Of a DNA stretch of 64,000 nucleotides, positions 1 through 8,453 are shown piece by piece; within the stretch, counting starts at the first letter, position 1, and every line of letters starts with the position of its first letter. The stretch covers positions 378,252-442,251 of the forward strand of contig JADIYP010000005.1 in assembly GCA_016705235.1 (NCBI GenBank), read 5' to 3'. Both the position numbers and the translations under genes were made by a program. The notes under the pieces were generated by a model. The model did not search any database and was not told the DNA's origin. It saw only the letters and a list, made by a program, of their open reading frames with translations. This DNA comes from Candidatus Leptovillus affinis (GTDB taxonomy: Bacteria; Chloroflexota; Anaerolineae; Promineifilales; Promineifilaceae).

Positions 1-173
1 TGAAAACGGCCGTTATCCCCGCCAACAGCGCCCTCGCCGTGCAAAAAAATCACACCATCAAACCCATCACCACCCGTCGCTACTACCCCGGCGCGCACCG
101 GCTGGAAATCCAGGTGAACGGCCAGATTGTCGGCGGCGGCGGCTTCGAGCTAACCATCCCCACGCAGGAGTAA
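1..173 (+). CDS. C-terminal end of an unidentified protein (truncated by window edge)
   Basis: An open frame enters from the left edge (codons in phase with position 3) and stops at TAA 171-173, giving about 56 residues. The tail contains TRRYYPGAHRLEIQVNG and ends in ELTIPTQE, which reads as beta-strand-rich. It vaguely resembles the small Ig-like end of some DNA alkylation repair (AlkC-type) proteins, but that is recollection and too little sequence is present to assign a function. The following gene starts 7 bases after the stop, so the two may be co-transcribed. An ACGGCCGT palindrome lies inside it at 6-13. Confidence 0.6.
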   Translation, partial: KTAVIPANSALAVQKNHTIKPITTRRYYPGAHRLEIQVNGQIVGGGGFELTIPTQE

Positions 174-179
174 ATACAG

Positions 180-1202
180 ATGTCGGCAACCGTTTTTTTG
201 TTGATTGATGCTCAGGTCAATATGTTTGCGCCGCACGCGGTGCATGATGGCGAGCGCGTGTTGGCAGCGCTGCAAAATTTGCTCGACCGGACGCGGCAGG
301 CGGGCACGGCCGTTGTCTTTGTGCAGCACAATGGCGGCCCCGGCGAACCCGACGAACCGCAGACGCCCGGCTGGGCGATTCACCCTCACCTGTCGCCTGC
401 CGAGGGCGAGCCGGTGGTGCAAAAGAGCACGCCCAACGCCTATTACCAGACCAACCTGCAAGACATTCTGACCGATTTAGGCGCGCGGCGGCTGATTATA
501 GCCGGGATGCAGACCGAATACTGCATCGACACCAATGTGCGGGTAAGCCACGGCCTGGGCTACGATGTGGTCCTGGCCGCCGACGCCCACAGCACCTTCG
601 ACAGCCCGGAGCTAACGGCCGTGCAAATCATCGCCCACCACAATAGCGTCTTGAAATCTTTTGCTCAGGTTATCCCGGCGGCCAAGGTGGATGTGGCCTG
701 GGCGGTTCCGCCGCTGCCGCCGCTGGCCGAGGGGTTTACGGCGGCGGATACGGCCGTATTGCAAACCGCCCTGGCCCAACTGGCGCAAGACGCCATCACC
801 TACCGGCATCCAACCTATGTGCTGTACCAACTGCGCCAGATTTGGGACGCCGCCTACCGCCCGCCAGCCTTTCGCATGGCCAAACCGGAATGGACGATGG
901 GGGTAACGGCCGTTTTCCTAGACCAGCTTCAGCGCCAGCCCGCCGCCTTCAAACAACTGGTTGTCAGCGAGGTCATCGACGTGGCGCAAATCGTGATGAA
1001 GGCTGTGATGCAAAACCAGGCCGAGACCGTGCTGGCGCTGTCCGCAGATCAGACTCTCTGGCGCTGCCAGGCCCAGAGTTACCGCCTCGTCTATCACCTC
1101 GACCCCGACAAACGCCAATTCACGCTGCTGTCGTTGGCCGCCAACGCGCCCCAAACTGCCTCCATGGCCGACCAGTTTCGCAAACGTTTCGGCCATGCCT
1201 GA
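180..1202 (+). CDS. Isochorismatase-family cysteine hydrolase with extra C-terminal domain
   Basis: 340 aa. Residues 1 to about 175 form an isochorismatase-like hydrolase: Asp10 in FLLIDAQ, Lys82 in VVQKSTPNAY and Cys115 in GMQTEYCIDTNV are in the positions of the family catalytic triad. Family members hydrolyse vinyl ethers, amides or nicotinamide-like substrates; the substrate here cannot be told. Residues about 176-340 are extra, because single-domain members are usually 180-220 aa. This part is mixed alpha/beta with an FRMAKPEWTMGV motif and no domain I recognise. The start is chosen from a CAGGAG ribosome site 5-10 bases upstream of ATG 180. A cytosolic enzyme is likely since no signal peptide is seen. 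Confidence 0.88.
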   Translation: MSATVFLLIDAQVNMFAPHAVHDGERVLAALQNLLDRTRQAGTAVVFVQHNGGPGEPDEPQTPGWAIHPHLSPAEGEPVVQKSTPNAYYQTNLQDILTDLGARRLIIAGMQTEYCIDTNVRVSHGLGYDVVLAADAHSTFDSPELTAVQIIAHHNSVLKSFAQVIPAAKVDVAWAVPPLPPLAEGFTAADTAVLQTALAQLAQDAITYRHPTYVLYQLRQIWDAAYRPPAFRMAKPEWTMGVTAVFLDQLQRQPAAFKQLVVSEVIDVAQIVMKAVMQNQAETVLALSADQTLWRCQAQSYRLVYHLDPDKRQFTLLSLAANAPQTASMADQFRKRFGHA

Positions 1203-1208
1203 TCTCAG

Positions 1209-1237
1209 AATGGTCCAATCTCCATGATTGGACCATT
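1209..1237. repeat. 12-bp-arm hairpin of the GGTCCAATC / GATTGGACC repeat family
   Basis: AATGGTCCAATC (1209-1220) and GATTGGACCATT (1226-1237) are perfect inverted copies around a 5-base loop. It lies 7 bases after a stop codon, so it can form a 3'-end RNA hairpin, though no T-run follows. Related copies occur at 37212-37244, 41018-41031 and 41222-41235. Confidence 0.75.
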
Positions 1238-1372
1238 CTAAATGCGCCGCCTGAAACTTTCAGATTCAGCGCCCGTATAGTGGGTGCTATCTGTTTGGAC
1301 CAGGAGGCGCGGATGGCGACTTTTCTATCCGCAAACCGACTTATTCACTCATGGTTCGTGGTTACTCTGGTG

Positions 1373-1437
1373 AAAACCCCAAGGGTTTTGTTGCAATAAG
1401 GCGGTTTCCCAGAGGCCCCAAAAACCCTTGGGGTTTG
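1373..1437. repeat. REP-like inverted repeat pair (AACCCCAAGGGTTT type)
   Basis: AAAACCCCAAGGGTTTT at 1373-1389 is followed by an oppositely oriented AAAACCCTTGGGGTTT copy ending near 1437. This is the first of many REP-like copies in the window (central-base variant C). Confidence 0.75.
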
Positions 1438-1475
1438 GGGCGCGTTACAAAAATTATTTTTTCAGGAGTGTTACT

Positions 1476-1919
1476 ATGACCGATGATATTTCCCGTTTGA
1501 AAGAAGAAGAAAAAGTGAACCGTATCGAAATCGACAAGACCGACCTGAATGAAACTGGAACCGTCTCTACAGAACCAGGGCGGGGCACGGCCGTTTCGCA
1601 AAATAAAAATTGGGTCGGCGGCGTCATCCTCATTGCCATTGGCGTGATTTTTCTCGTTACCAACCTGGGCGGGTTTCAGTTAAACAACTGGTGGGCTTTG
1701 TTCATCCTCATCCCGGCCTTTTCCAATTTTGCCAGCGCCTGGGAAAATTACAGCAAAAACCGCCGCCTCACCAAATCCGGCCGTGGTTCCATTGTGGGCG
1801 GGCTGATTTTGTCGTTAATTGCCTTCACCTTCATATTTGAATGGCCCTGGGCCATCATCTGGCCTGTTTTCCTGATCATCGGCGGCGTTGGCGCGTTGAT
1901 TGGCGGTTGGTTCGAATAA
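1476..1919 (+). CDS. Small membrane protein with LiaF/DUF5668-like transmembrane domain
   Basis: 147 aa. A charged cytoplasmic N-terminus of about 45 residues (MTDDISRLKEEEKVNRIE) is followed by four hydrophobic segments, beginning NWVGGVILIAIGVIFLVTN and ending IIGGVGALIGGWFE. The short paired hairpins with Trp-rich turns (NNWWALFILIP) resemble the LiaI/LiaF-type membrane domain (DUF5668). In other bacteria such domains sit in envelope-stress proteins; that role is inference here. ATG 1476 is preferred over an upstream in-frame ATG because CAGGAG lies 8 bases before it. A hairpin terminator follows directly. Confidence 0.75.
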   Translation: MTDDISRLKEEEKVNRIEIDKTDLNETGTVSTEPGRGTAVSQNKNWVGGVILIAIGVIFLVTNLGGFQLNNWWALFILIPAFSNFASAWENYSKNRRLTKSGRGSIVGGLILSLIAFTFIFEWPWAIIWPVFLIIGGVGALIGGWFE

Positions 1920-1938
1920 ACGTCTCGGCAATTCGCAA

Positions 1939-1978
1939 ATAAAAAACCGCCACGCGGGTTTGCGTGACGGTTTTTTAT
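1939..1978. terminator. Bidirectional intrinsic terminator
   Basis: A-run, then ACCG-CACGC stem strand, GGGTTT loop, GCGTGACGGT stem strand, then T-run. The stem lies between two convergent genes (stop at 1919 on plus, stop at 1999 on minus) and has A/T runs on both sides. Confidence 0.85.
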
Positions 1979-1998
1979 TTGGTTGGCGCGGTTTGTTT

Positions 1999-2700
1999 CT
2001 ATTGATCGTGTAGTTGGGACCAATCCGGGTCCGGGTAAATGTAGATGAGCGGCAGGCTCACCAGCGTCACCGTGAATTTGATGATGACGTTGAAGATGAA
2101 AATTTGCCAGACGGCCGTCCAGGGGATGGCCCAGCCAAACGCAATCACCGTAAACAGCGCTGAATCAATCGGGATGCTGATGGCGTTGCTTACCAGCACC
2201 CGCGCCCACTGTTTGTCGCGGGTGACGCGCGTGACAAACCAATGATACGCCTCGGTGTCGGCCAGTTCGCTAAACACCTCAGCCACGATGGAAGCCGCCA
2301 CAATGCGCCAGAGGGGACCAAACACCATGCCATACGCCGCGCTAAAGACACCATCGGGGTCGGCCGTGGCGTCGCCGGGCACGGAGGCCGTCCAACCCAG
2401 ATATAAGACCATCAACACGTTGATAACCGCCGCAGTAACGATCAATATCTGGGCGTTGCGCTTGCCCCAAATCTTATGCACGACATCGCGCAGGGTAAAT
2501 GTGATGGGATAAATGAATGTTCCCATGTCCACGGCCAATCCGGCCACATTCCCAATCTTCAAGCTGGCTACATCGGACACCATTTGGGCGGCGATGTAGG
2601 CCGCGACGACGATCATGGCAATGGCCGGTATGGATTGGGCAATTGGCCCGGCCATGCGTTTGTTCGTCTGAACACCTTCGTTTGAACTTATAACAGACAC
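1999..2700 (-). CDS. VUT-family membrane transporter (queuosine-precursor type, YhhQ-like)
   Basis: 233 aa from GTG 2700, chosen because AAAGGAG lies 6 bases upstream; an in-frame ATG at 2772 would add 24 polar residues with no ribosome site. Six hydrophobic segments are visible. The motifs AAYIAAQMVSDVASLK, LAVDMGTFIYPITFTLRDVVHKIWG and FSELADTEAYHWF are characteristic of the VUT/YhhQ family, whose studied members import queuosine precursors such as preQ0 or queuine. That substrate is inferred from family only; no queuosine gene is nearby and no preQ1 riboswitch was recognised in the leader. Confidence 0.85.
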   Translation of the reverse strand: MSVISSNEGVQTNKRMAGPIAQSIPAIAMIVVAAYIAAQMVSDVASLKIGNVAGLAVDMGTFIYPITFTLRDVVHKIWGKRNAQILIVTAAVINVLMVLYLGWTASVPGDATADPDGVFSAAYGMVFGPLWRIVAASIVAEVFSELADTEAYHWFVTRVTRDKQWARVLVSNAISIPIDSALFTVIAFGWAIPWTAVWQIFIFNVIIKFTVTLVSLPLIYIYPDPDWSQLHDQ

Positions 2701-2834
2701 AAATTTCTCCTTTGTTTTGTTGAGGCGGGTGCTGCGACCGCCGCAGTATTTGGTTGCCGGGTGCTCTGCCACCGGCGAAAGGTCAGGATTTTAACAGAAC
2801 GGCCGTTATCCGACAGCTAATCTCATGATCGCAC

Positions 2835-3017
2835 AGCAATTCTCAATTTAGATCAGGCATTCGTGCGAACAGGGCAATTTCTTTGCAATTTAGGCTGAAT
2901 TGTCATTCTGAGCGGAGTCTGCGGAGCGAAGAATCCCCATGTATTGGTCATTAGGGCTGAACGGGATGCTTCGGAGGACCTCAGCATGACACATTTCTGG
3001 TTAAATTGAGAATTGCT
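2835..3017. repeat. Composite inverted-repeat element (MITE-like) containing dispersed TGTCATTCTGAG repeat, copy 1
   Basis: The inner part (2901-2992) starts TGTCATTCTGAGCGGAG and ends CCTCAGCATGACA, forming terminal inverted repeats of about 12 bp. It is enclosed by a second, longer inverted repeat: AGCAATTCTCAATTTA at 2835-2850 against TAAATTGAGAATTGCT at 3002-3017. The inner part recurs at 34657, 38382 and 41068. It fills most of the 460-base gap between two divergently transcribed genes; no ORF is present in the gap. Confidence 0.8.
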
Positions 3018-3161
3018 GATGATCGCAGCCTGAACTGGGGCAATCTCGTATAGAATAGAGGAACGGCCGTTGCCGTTCTGCCACTGCATCCGTGGCATTT
3101 TTAATCATCGGCGCAGTCGCTCGCCTGGCAGCGACTGCCCGATTATTTGGAGTAACGATTC

Positions 3162-4082
3162 ATGTCCACAGTATTGATTTCCTCTGTACGAAAAAGCTTT
3201 GGCCGCGTGGAAGCGGTGAAAGATGTCTCCTTTGAAGTGTTTCCCGGCGAGATTTTTGGCCTGTTGGGGCCAAATGGCGCGGGTAAAACCACGACCATTC
3301 GCATGATGCTGGATATTTTTGAGCCGGACGGCGGGCAGGTGTCGGTGTTCGACGGCCGTATCACCGAAGCCAAAAAGCAGCGCATCGGCTACATGCCTGA
3401 AGATCGCGGCCTGTATAAAGACTTGCAGCTTGAGCAAACGCTTGTTTTCCTGGCTACCCTCAAGGGTTTGGCGGAAAGCGAGGCCAAATCGCGCCTGGAA
3501 GGTTGGCTTAAGCGGCTGGACCTTTATGACCACCGGCAAAAGAAAATCCAGGAACTCAGTAAAGGGATGCAGCAAAAGGCGCAGCTCATCGCCACGCTGC
3601 TGCATGACCCTGATCTTATTGTGGTGGATGAGCCTTTTTCCGGTTTGGACCCTGTGAATACGCGTTTGGTGAAGGATATTATCGAAGAGCAGCGGCAGGC
3701 GGGCAAAACCATCATCATGTCCACGCATCAGATGTATCAGGTGGAGGCGTTGTGCAACCGGATTGTGTTGATTGATAACGGCCGTACCGTTCTCTATGGC
3801 GAAGTGAGCAAAATCAAGCGCGATTTCTCCGGCAACGCCATCTTATTGGAAGGGCATGGCGATTTTAGCCAGGTTCCCGGCGTGTTGGAAGCGCGGCGGC
3901 AAAATGGCGCCTGGCATCTGGCGTTGGGCAGCGATGCCAACCCGCAAGAAATCTTTCGCCACCTGGCCCGGCAGGATGATGTGACGATTGAGCGGTTTGA
4001 AATCGCCGAACCGTCGTTGGATGACATTTTTGTGCGGGTGGTGCAGGAAGGTAAGCAGTCCAGGGAGGCAGATCATGCGTAA
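3162..4082 (+). CDS. ABC transporter ATP-binding protein (NatA-like exporter ATPase)
   Basis: 306 aa. Walker A GLLGPNGAGKTTT (around residues 34-46), signature LSKGMQQKAQL, Walker B LIVVDEPFSGLDP and H-loop TIIMSTHQM are all intact. The C-terminal ~80 residues after the ATPase core match the accessory region of NatA/YhaQ-type exporters. It energises export by the two ABC-2 permeases encoded directly downstream. Its stop codon overlaps the start of the next gene by 8 bases, indicating translational coupling. The exported substrate is unknown; family members export Na+, peptides or drugs. Confidence 0.93.
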   Translation: MSTVLISSVRKSFGRVEAVKDVSFEVFPGEIFGLLGPNGAGKTTTIRMMLDIFEPDGGQVSVFDGRITEAKKQRIGYMPEDRGLYKDLQLEQTLVFLATLKGLAESEAKSRLEGWLKRLDLYDHRQKKIQELSKGMQQKAQLIATLLHDPDLIVVDEPFSGLDPVNTRLVKDIIEEQRQAGKTIIMSTHQMYQVEALCNRIVLIDNGRTVLYGEVSKIKRDFSGNAILLEGHGDFSQVPGVLEARRQNGAWHLALGSDANPQEIFRHLARQDDVTIERFEIAEPSLDDIFVRVVQEGKQSREADHA

Positions 4083-5295
4083 CTTCTGGCTTTTGGCCCG
4101 GCATGAGTACCGCAAGCTGGTGGGCAAGCGCAGTTTTTTGGTTGGCACGCTGGGTTTTCCGCTTATTTTGATGGTGGTGATGGCGGCCGGGATTTTTATT
4201 TCCGTGCGCAGCGATCCGAACCGGCCGATTGGTTATGTGGACCATGCGGGCATTATAAACCCGGCGGTTTCGCCGATTATTGAGGAAGGGGAGACATTGT
4301 TGGCGTTACGGCCGTTTCCCGATGAAGCCGCCGCCCAGGAAGCCCTCGCCAATGAAGAAATTCAGGCGCTCATGGTTATTCCGGCCGGTTATCCGCGCAA
4401 TTTGTTGATTAAGGTCTTCTATTGGCAGGATACGCCGGGTGAAGCGGTGTACAGCGACTTTAATGCTTATCTTCGCGCCAATCTGGCCGCCGATTACCCG
4501 GCCAATTTGCAAACGCGCCTGCAAGATGGCTCCGATTTGGTGGTGCGCGCCGCCGATGGCAGCCGCGAATTTAACAGTCAAAACATATTTAACTTCTTCA
4601 TTCCCTTCATCGCGGCCTTCTTCTTCGTGTTTGTGGTGATGGGTTCATCGGGCTATCTGCTCCAGGTGGTTACTGATGAGAAAGAGAACCGCACCATCGA
4701 GATTATGATGACCACGGTTAGCCCTGGGCAGCTCATTGGCGGCAAAGCGTTGGGTTTGTTGGCGGTTTCGCTGACTCAGGCGGCCATCTGGGTGGCTACG
4801 GGCATTGTCGCTATTTTGATTGGGTCCATTTTCTTTGAGACGCTGCGCTTTGTCAGCGTGCCCTGGTCGCTGCTGCTGGTGGCTTTGCTGTTTTTTGTGC
4901 CGGCGTATGCGTTTATTGCCGGTCTGATGACGGCGATTGGCAGCGCCGTGAGCGAATTGACGCAGGCGCAGCAGATTGCCGGGATATTGAACCTGCTTTT
5001 TTTGCTGCCCTTTTTCTTTATTGCCCTGTTTTTTACCAATCCTAACAGTCCGGTTCTGGTGGTTATGACTTTTTTCCCGACGACGGCGTTTATGACGGTG
5101 TTGATGCGGTGGGGAATGAGCAATATGCCTGTGTGGCAGTTGGTTCTGAGCTGGTTGTTGTTGGTTGGGTCGGCGCTGGGCAGCGTCTGGGTGGCGTCCA
5201 GGGTGTTTCACACCGGTATGCTGCGGTATGGCCAGAGTTTGAAGCTGAAAGATGTGGTAACGGCCGTGCGCCCCCGCCGCGTGTCTGGTTCCTAG
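4075..5295 (+). CDS. ABC-2 type permease (NatB-like), first subunit
   Basis: 406 aa from ATG 4075, which follows a GGGAGG site at 4063-4068 and overlaps the ATPase gene. One N-terminal membrane segment (SFLVGTLGFPLILMVVMAAG) is followed by an extracytoplasmic domain of about 150 residues and a cluster of five or six membrane helices. The motif TDEKENRTIEIMMTTVSPGQ after the second helix is the cytoplasmic coupling element typical of NatB/YhaP permeases. It likely pairs with the next gene as a heterodimeric pore. Confidence 0.9.
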   Translation: MRNFWLLARHEYRKLVGKRSFLVGTLGFPLILMVVMAAGIFISVRSDPNRPIGYVDHAGIINPAVSPIIEEGETLLALRPFPDEAAAQEALANEEIQALMVIPAGYPRNLLIKVFYWQDTPGEAVYSDFNAYLRANLAADYPANLQTRLQDGSDLVVRAADGSREFNSQNIFNFFIPFIAAFFFVFVVMGSSGYLLQVVTDEKENRTIEIMMTTVSPGQLIGGKALGLLAVSLTQAAIWVATGIVAILIGSIFFETLRFVSVPWSLLLVALLFFVPAYAFIAGLMTAIGSAVSELTQAQQIAGILNLLFLLPFFFIALFFTNPNSPVLVVMTFFPTTAFMTVLMRWGMSNMPVWQLVLSWLLLVGSALGSVWVASRVFHTGMLRYGQSLKLKDVVTAVRPRRVSGS

Positions 5296-5304
5296 GAGTT
5301 TGTC

Positions 5305-6540
5305 ATGCATAAAATACTTCTCGTCGTTAGACATGAGATTGTCACGACGTTGCAAAAGCGTTCTTTTTGGGTTATGACCATTTTGTTTCCGGCGATCATC
5401 CTGGTTTTTAATGTGGGGACGCAGATTTTGGCGCGTAACAGCTTTAGCCAGGAAGATGTGCAGGGTATTTTGGCTGGCGCGGTGGACCAAAATGAAACCA
5501 TCGCCTATGTGGACGAGTCGGGTCTGATAAAAGATCGGCCGGCGGAGCTGCCCGCCGCTATGCTGCACGCTTTTGCCGACGAAGCGGAGGCCCGCGCCGC
5601 GCTGGCGGCCGGCGACTATGATTACTTTTTCCTGATCCCGGCCGATTATGTGCAGAGCGGCCGATTGATTGTGATTACCACGGATTTTCAGCCGCTTAAT
5701 ACGCCGAATGAAGACCTGCTGAGTTTTGTGCTGGCTTATAATCTGACGGGCGACGAGGCAACGGCCGTTGCCCTGCTAGATCCCACCCGCACCATGCAGG
5801 TGCAGGCGATGGCCCCACAAAACAGCAACGACCAGAGCAATCCGTTGGCCTTCTTTGTGCCGTTTGCCACCATGTTTATCTTCTTTTTCCTCATTAGCAT
5901 GAGCAGCGGCTTTATGTTGCAAAGCGTTTCGCGGGAAAAAGAGAACCGCACGGTGGAAGTGCTGCTGCTCAGCCTGCGCCCGCGTGAGTTAATGCTGGGT
6001 AAGGTGCTTGGCCTGAGCGTTGTGGCCCTGATTCAGATGGTGGTGTGGATGGGCGGCAGCCTGGTGGCGCTTAACCGCAGCCAATCGCTCTTTGCCGCAA
6101 TGGCCGGGTATACGCTGCCGCCGGGGTTTATTGTGTATGCGCTGTTGTTTTTTGCTTTGGGTTATTTGCTTTACGCTTCTATGATGGGCGCGATTGGCGC
6201 GCTGGCGCCCAATGCCCGCGAAGGCGGTCAGTTTACCTTTTTTGTCTTGCTGCCGCTGCTTATTCCCCTGTGGCTCAATGTTAGTTTCATTCAGGCGCCT
6301 CATGGGGCGTTATCGACGGCCCTTAGTCTCTTTCCGCTGACGGCTCCTACGGCGATGATGACGCGCATGGCCGTGGGCGGCGTGCCTACCTGGCAAATTT
6401 TCGCCAGTTTGGGTGGGTTGGCCGTTACTACGTATCTTTTGGTGCTGCTTGCGGCCCGTTTCTTCCGCGCCGACACCCTCTTGTCTACTTCCTCCATCAA
6501 ATGGCAGAATTTTATTGCCGAACTGCGCCATTCTGGCTGA
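5305..6540 (+). CDS. ABC-2 type permease (NatB-like), second subunit
   Basis: 411 aa, with the same architecture as the previous gene: N-terminal helix (VMTILFPAIILVFNVG), a large extracytoplasmic domain, then five or six helices. The coupling motif VSREKENRTVEVLLLSLRPRE is present. TAGGAG ends 7 bases before ATG 5305, and the gap to the preceding stop is only 9 bases, so the three genes form one operon. The two permeases are clearly paralogous but diverged, suggesting an obligate heterodimer. Confidence 0.9.
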   Translation: MHKILLVVRHEIVTTLQKRSFWVMTILFPAIILVFNVGTQILARNSFSQEDVQGILAGAVDQNETIAYVDESGLIKDRPAELPAAMLHAFADEAEARAALAAGDYDYFFLIPADYVQSGRLIVITTDFQPLNTPNEDLLSFVLAYNLTGDEATAVALLDPTRTMQVQAMAPQNSNDQSNPLAFFVPFATMFIFFFLISMSSGFMLQSVSREKENRTVEVLLLSLRPRELMLGKVLGLSVVALIQMVVWMGGSLVALNRSQSLFAAMAGYTLPPGFIVYALLFFALGYLLYASMMGAIGALAPNAREGGQFTFFVLLPLLIPLWLNVSFIQAPHGALSTALSLFPLTAPTAMMTRMAVGGVPTWQIFASLGGLAVTTYLLVLLAARFFRADTLLSTSSIKWQNFIAELRHSG

Positions 6541-6547
6541 ACACATG

Positions 6548-6640
6548 TGATGGGTGATGGGTGATGCATGATGCGTGATGCGTGATGCGTGACCCCAAAC
6601 CCATCACGCATCACGCATCACGCATCATGTATCATGTATG
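6548..6640. repeat. Short-word inverted repeat hairpin (ATGCGTG words)
   Basis: Tandem words GTGATGCGTGATGCGTGA on one side and TCACGCATCACGCATCACG on the other, around an ACCCCAAACCCA loop, form a long hairpin directly downstream of the ABC operon. The same design recurs with the same or other words at 19404, 32489, 35966 and 41826. It could terminate transcription or protect the 3' end. Confidence 0.7.
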
Positions 6641-6755
6641 CCTGTGTCTGGGCGAGTTATGATATAGTATGCCCATGGAAAGCGGGTGGGGCACGGCCGT
6701 TTCCGCTCTACCCCTTTGTCTTATCAAACCCAAGACTCACAAACAGGAGAGAGCC

Positions 6756-8453
6756 ATGATTCTTAACCCCAAAACTCAGACCTATGATTACCTTGACCCT
6801 GCTTCACGCGACTTGATGCTTAAAACCATCGCCTTCTTTGAGGCTAAAGGGAAGCGACGGTTGAAGGCCGACGACCACGAGCGCGTTTGGAACTATGATT
6901 TTGTTGAATTTATCAAAAAGGAGAATGCTTTTGGCATTCTGATGACTCCCGCCGGGTACGGCCCGGCCGATTCCCGTTGGGATACCTTTCGTATTTGCGC
7001 GTTTAACGAGATTCTGGGGTTTTATGGCCTGTGTTATTGGTATACCTGGCAGGTTTCTATGTTGGGGCTGGGTCCAATTTGGATGAGCGACAATGAGGCG
7101 GTGAAGCACAAGACGGCGCGGTTGTTGCAGGAGGGCGCGGTCTTTGCCTTTGGTCTTTCGGAAAAAGCGCATGGGGCGGACTTGTACGCCAGTGAGATGA
7201 CGCTGTGGCCGGTGGATGGGGGCTATCGCGCGGATGGTTCCAAGTATTACATTGGCAATGCCAATGAAGCGGCGTTGGTTTCTACCTTTGGCAAGATGTC
7301 CGACACGGGCGACTATGTGTTTTTTGTGGTTGAGTCTGACCATGAGCAGTTTGAGTGCGTGAAGAATGTGGTTAATTCGCAAAATTACGTGGCGGAATAC
7401 GCGCTGCATCAGTATCCCATCACCGATGCCGATATTCTTTCGCGTGGGCGCGATGCCTGGGATGCGTCGCTGAATACGATCAATATCTGCAAATATAATT
7501 TGGGTTGGGCGTCGATTGGGATGTGTACACATGCGTTTTATGAGGCGATTACTCATGCTGCGCACCGTCGTTTGTTTGATCATTATGTGACAGACTTCCC
7601 GCACATTAAACAATTGTTTACTGATGCGTATGCGCGCCTGACGGCGATGAAGTTGTTTGCTTTGCGCGCCGCCGATTATATGCGTTCGGCGTCGGCGGAG
7701 GATCGCCGGTATCTTTTGTATAACCCGTTGGTGAAAATGAAGGTGACGACGCAGGGGGAGGAGGTTATTAACCTGTTGTGGGATGTGATTGCCGCGAAGG
7801 GGTTTGAGAAGGATTTGTTTTTTGAGATGGCGGCCCGCGATATTCGCGCTTTGCCCAAGTTGGAGGGGACGGTGCATGTGAATATGGCGTTGGTGGTGAA
7901 GTTTATGCCTAATTATTTCTTTTTTCCGGCGGAATTCCCGGAGATTGCCCGGCGGGATGATGCGGTGAATGATGATTTCTTGTTTCATCAGGGGGCGACG
8001 AAGGGTTTGGGCAAGATTCGGTTCCATGATTATGCGTTGGCTTATGACAGTGTGGATTTGCCGAATGTGCATGTCTTTAAGGAGCAGATTGCGCTGTTTA
8101 AGGAGATGCTTTTTGCGGCTCGTCCTACGGAGGAGCAGACGAAGGATATTGATTTTTTGCTGAATTTGGGCGAGTTGTTTTCGTTGGTGGCGTATGGGCA
8201 GTTGATTTTGGAGAATGCGCGGATTTATGGGGTGGAGGATGAGCTGGTTGACCAGATTTTTGATTTTATGATTCGTGATTTTTCTAAGTTTGCGCTGCAA
8301 GTGTATGCTAAGACGGGCAGCAGCGAGCAGCAGATGGCGTATTGTTTGCGGATGATTCGGAAGCCGGTGGTGGATGTGGCGCGTTTTGAGGGTGTCTGGC
8401 AGCGGTATGCGTTTGCGCTGGCGGATGCGTATGAGATGAATGCGGGCAGCTAA
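6756..8453 (+). CDS. Acyl-CoA dehydrogenase family flavoprotein
   Basis: 565 aa. It has a helical N-terminal domain, a beta middle domain with FAFGLSEKAHGADLYASEM (flavin-binding region) and RADGSKYYIGNANEAA, and a helical C-terminal part with AARDIRALPKLEGTVHVN. The Glu of LEGT occupies the catalytic-base position of YEGT-type dehydrogenases. At 565 aa it is longer than the usual 380-400, with an extra C-terminal segment. These enzymes oxidise acyl-CoA thioesters; the chain-length preference is not readable. ATG 6756 is chosen on AGGAG 8-12 bases upstream. A TATAGT box at 6663-6668 is followed 6 bases later by an in-frame ATG (6675), so a leaderless longer form is possible. Confidence 0.87.
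   Translation: MILNPKTQTYDYLDPASRDLMLKTIAFFEAKGKRRLKADDHERVWNYDFVEFIKKENAFGILMTPAGYGPADSRWDTFRICAFNEILGFYGLCYWYTWQVSMLGLGPIWMSDNEAVKHKTARLLQEGAVFAFGLSEKAHGADLYASEMTLWPVDGGYRADGSKYYIGNANEAALVSTFGKMSDTGDYVFFVVESDHEQFECVKNVVNSQNYVAEYALHQYPITDADILSRGRDAWDASLNTINICKYNLGWASIGMCTHAFYEAITHAAHRRLFDHYVTDFPHIKQLFTDAYARLTAMKLFALRAADYMRSASAEDRRYLLYNPLVKMKVTTQGEEVINLLWDVIAAKGFEKDLFFEMAARDIRALPKLEGTVHVNMALVVKFMPNYFFFPAEFPEIARRDDAVNDDFLFHQGATKGLGKIRFHDYALAYDSVDLPNVHVFKEQIALFKEMLFAARPTEEQTKDIDFLLNLGELFSLVAYGQLILENARIYGVEDELVDQIFDFMIRDFSKFALQVYAKTGSSEQQMAYCLRMIRKPVVDVARFEGVWQRYAFALADAYEMNAGS

Noticed and set aside
2701..2800. preQ1 riboswitch before the VUT transporter
   Set aside because: No match to the short preQ1 pseudoknot consensus was seen.
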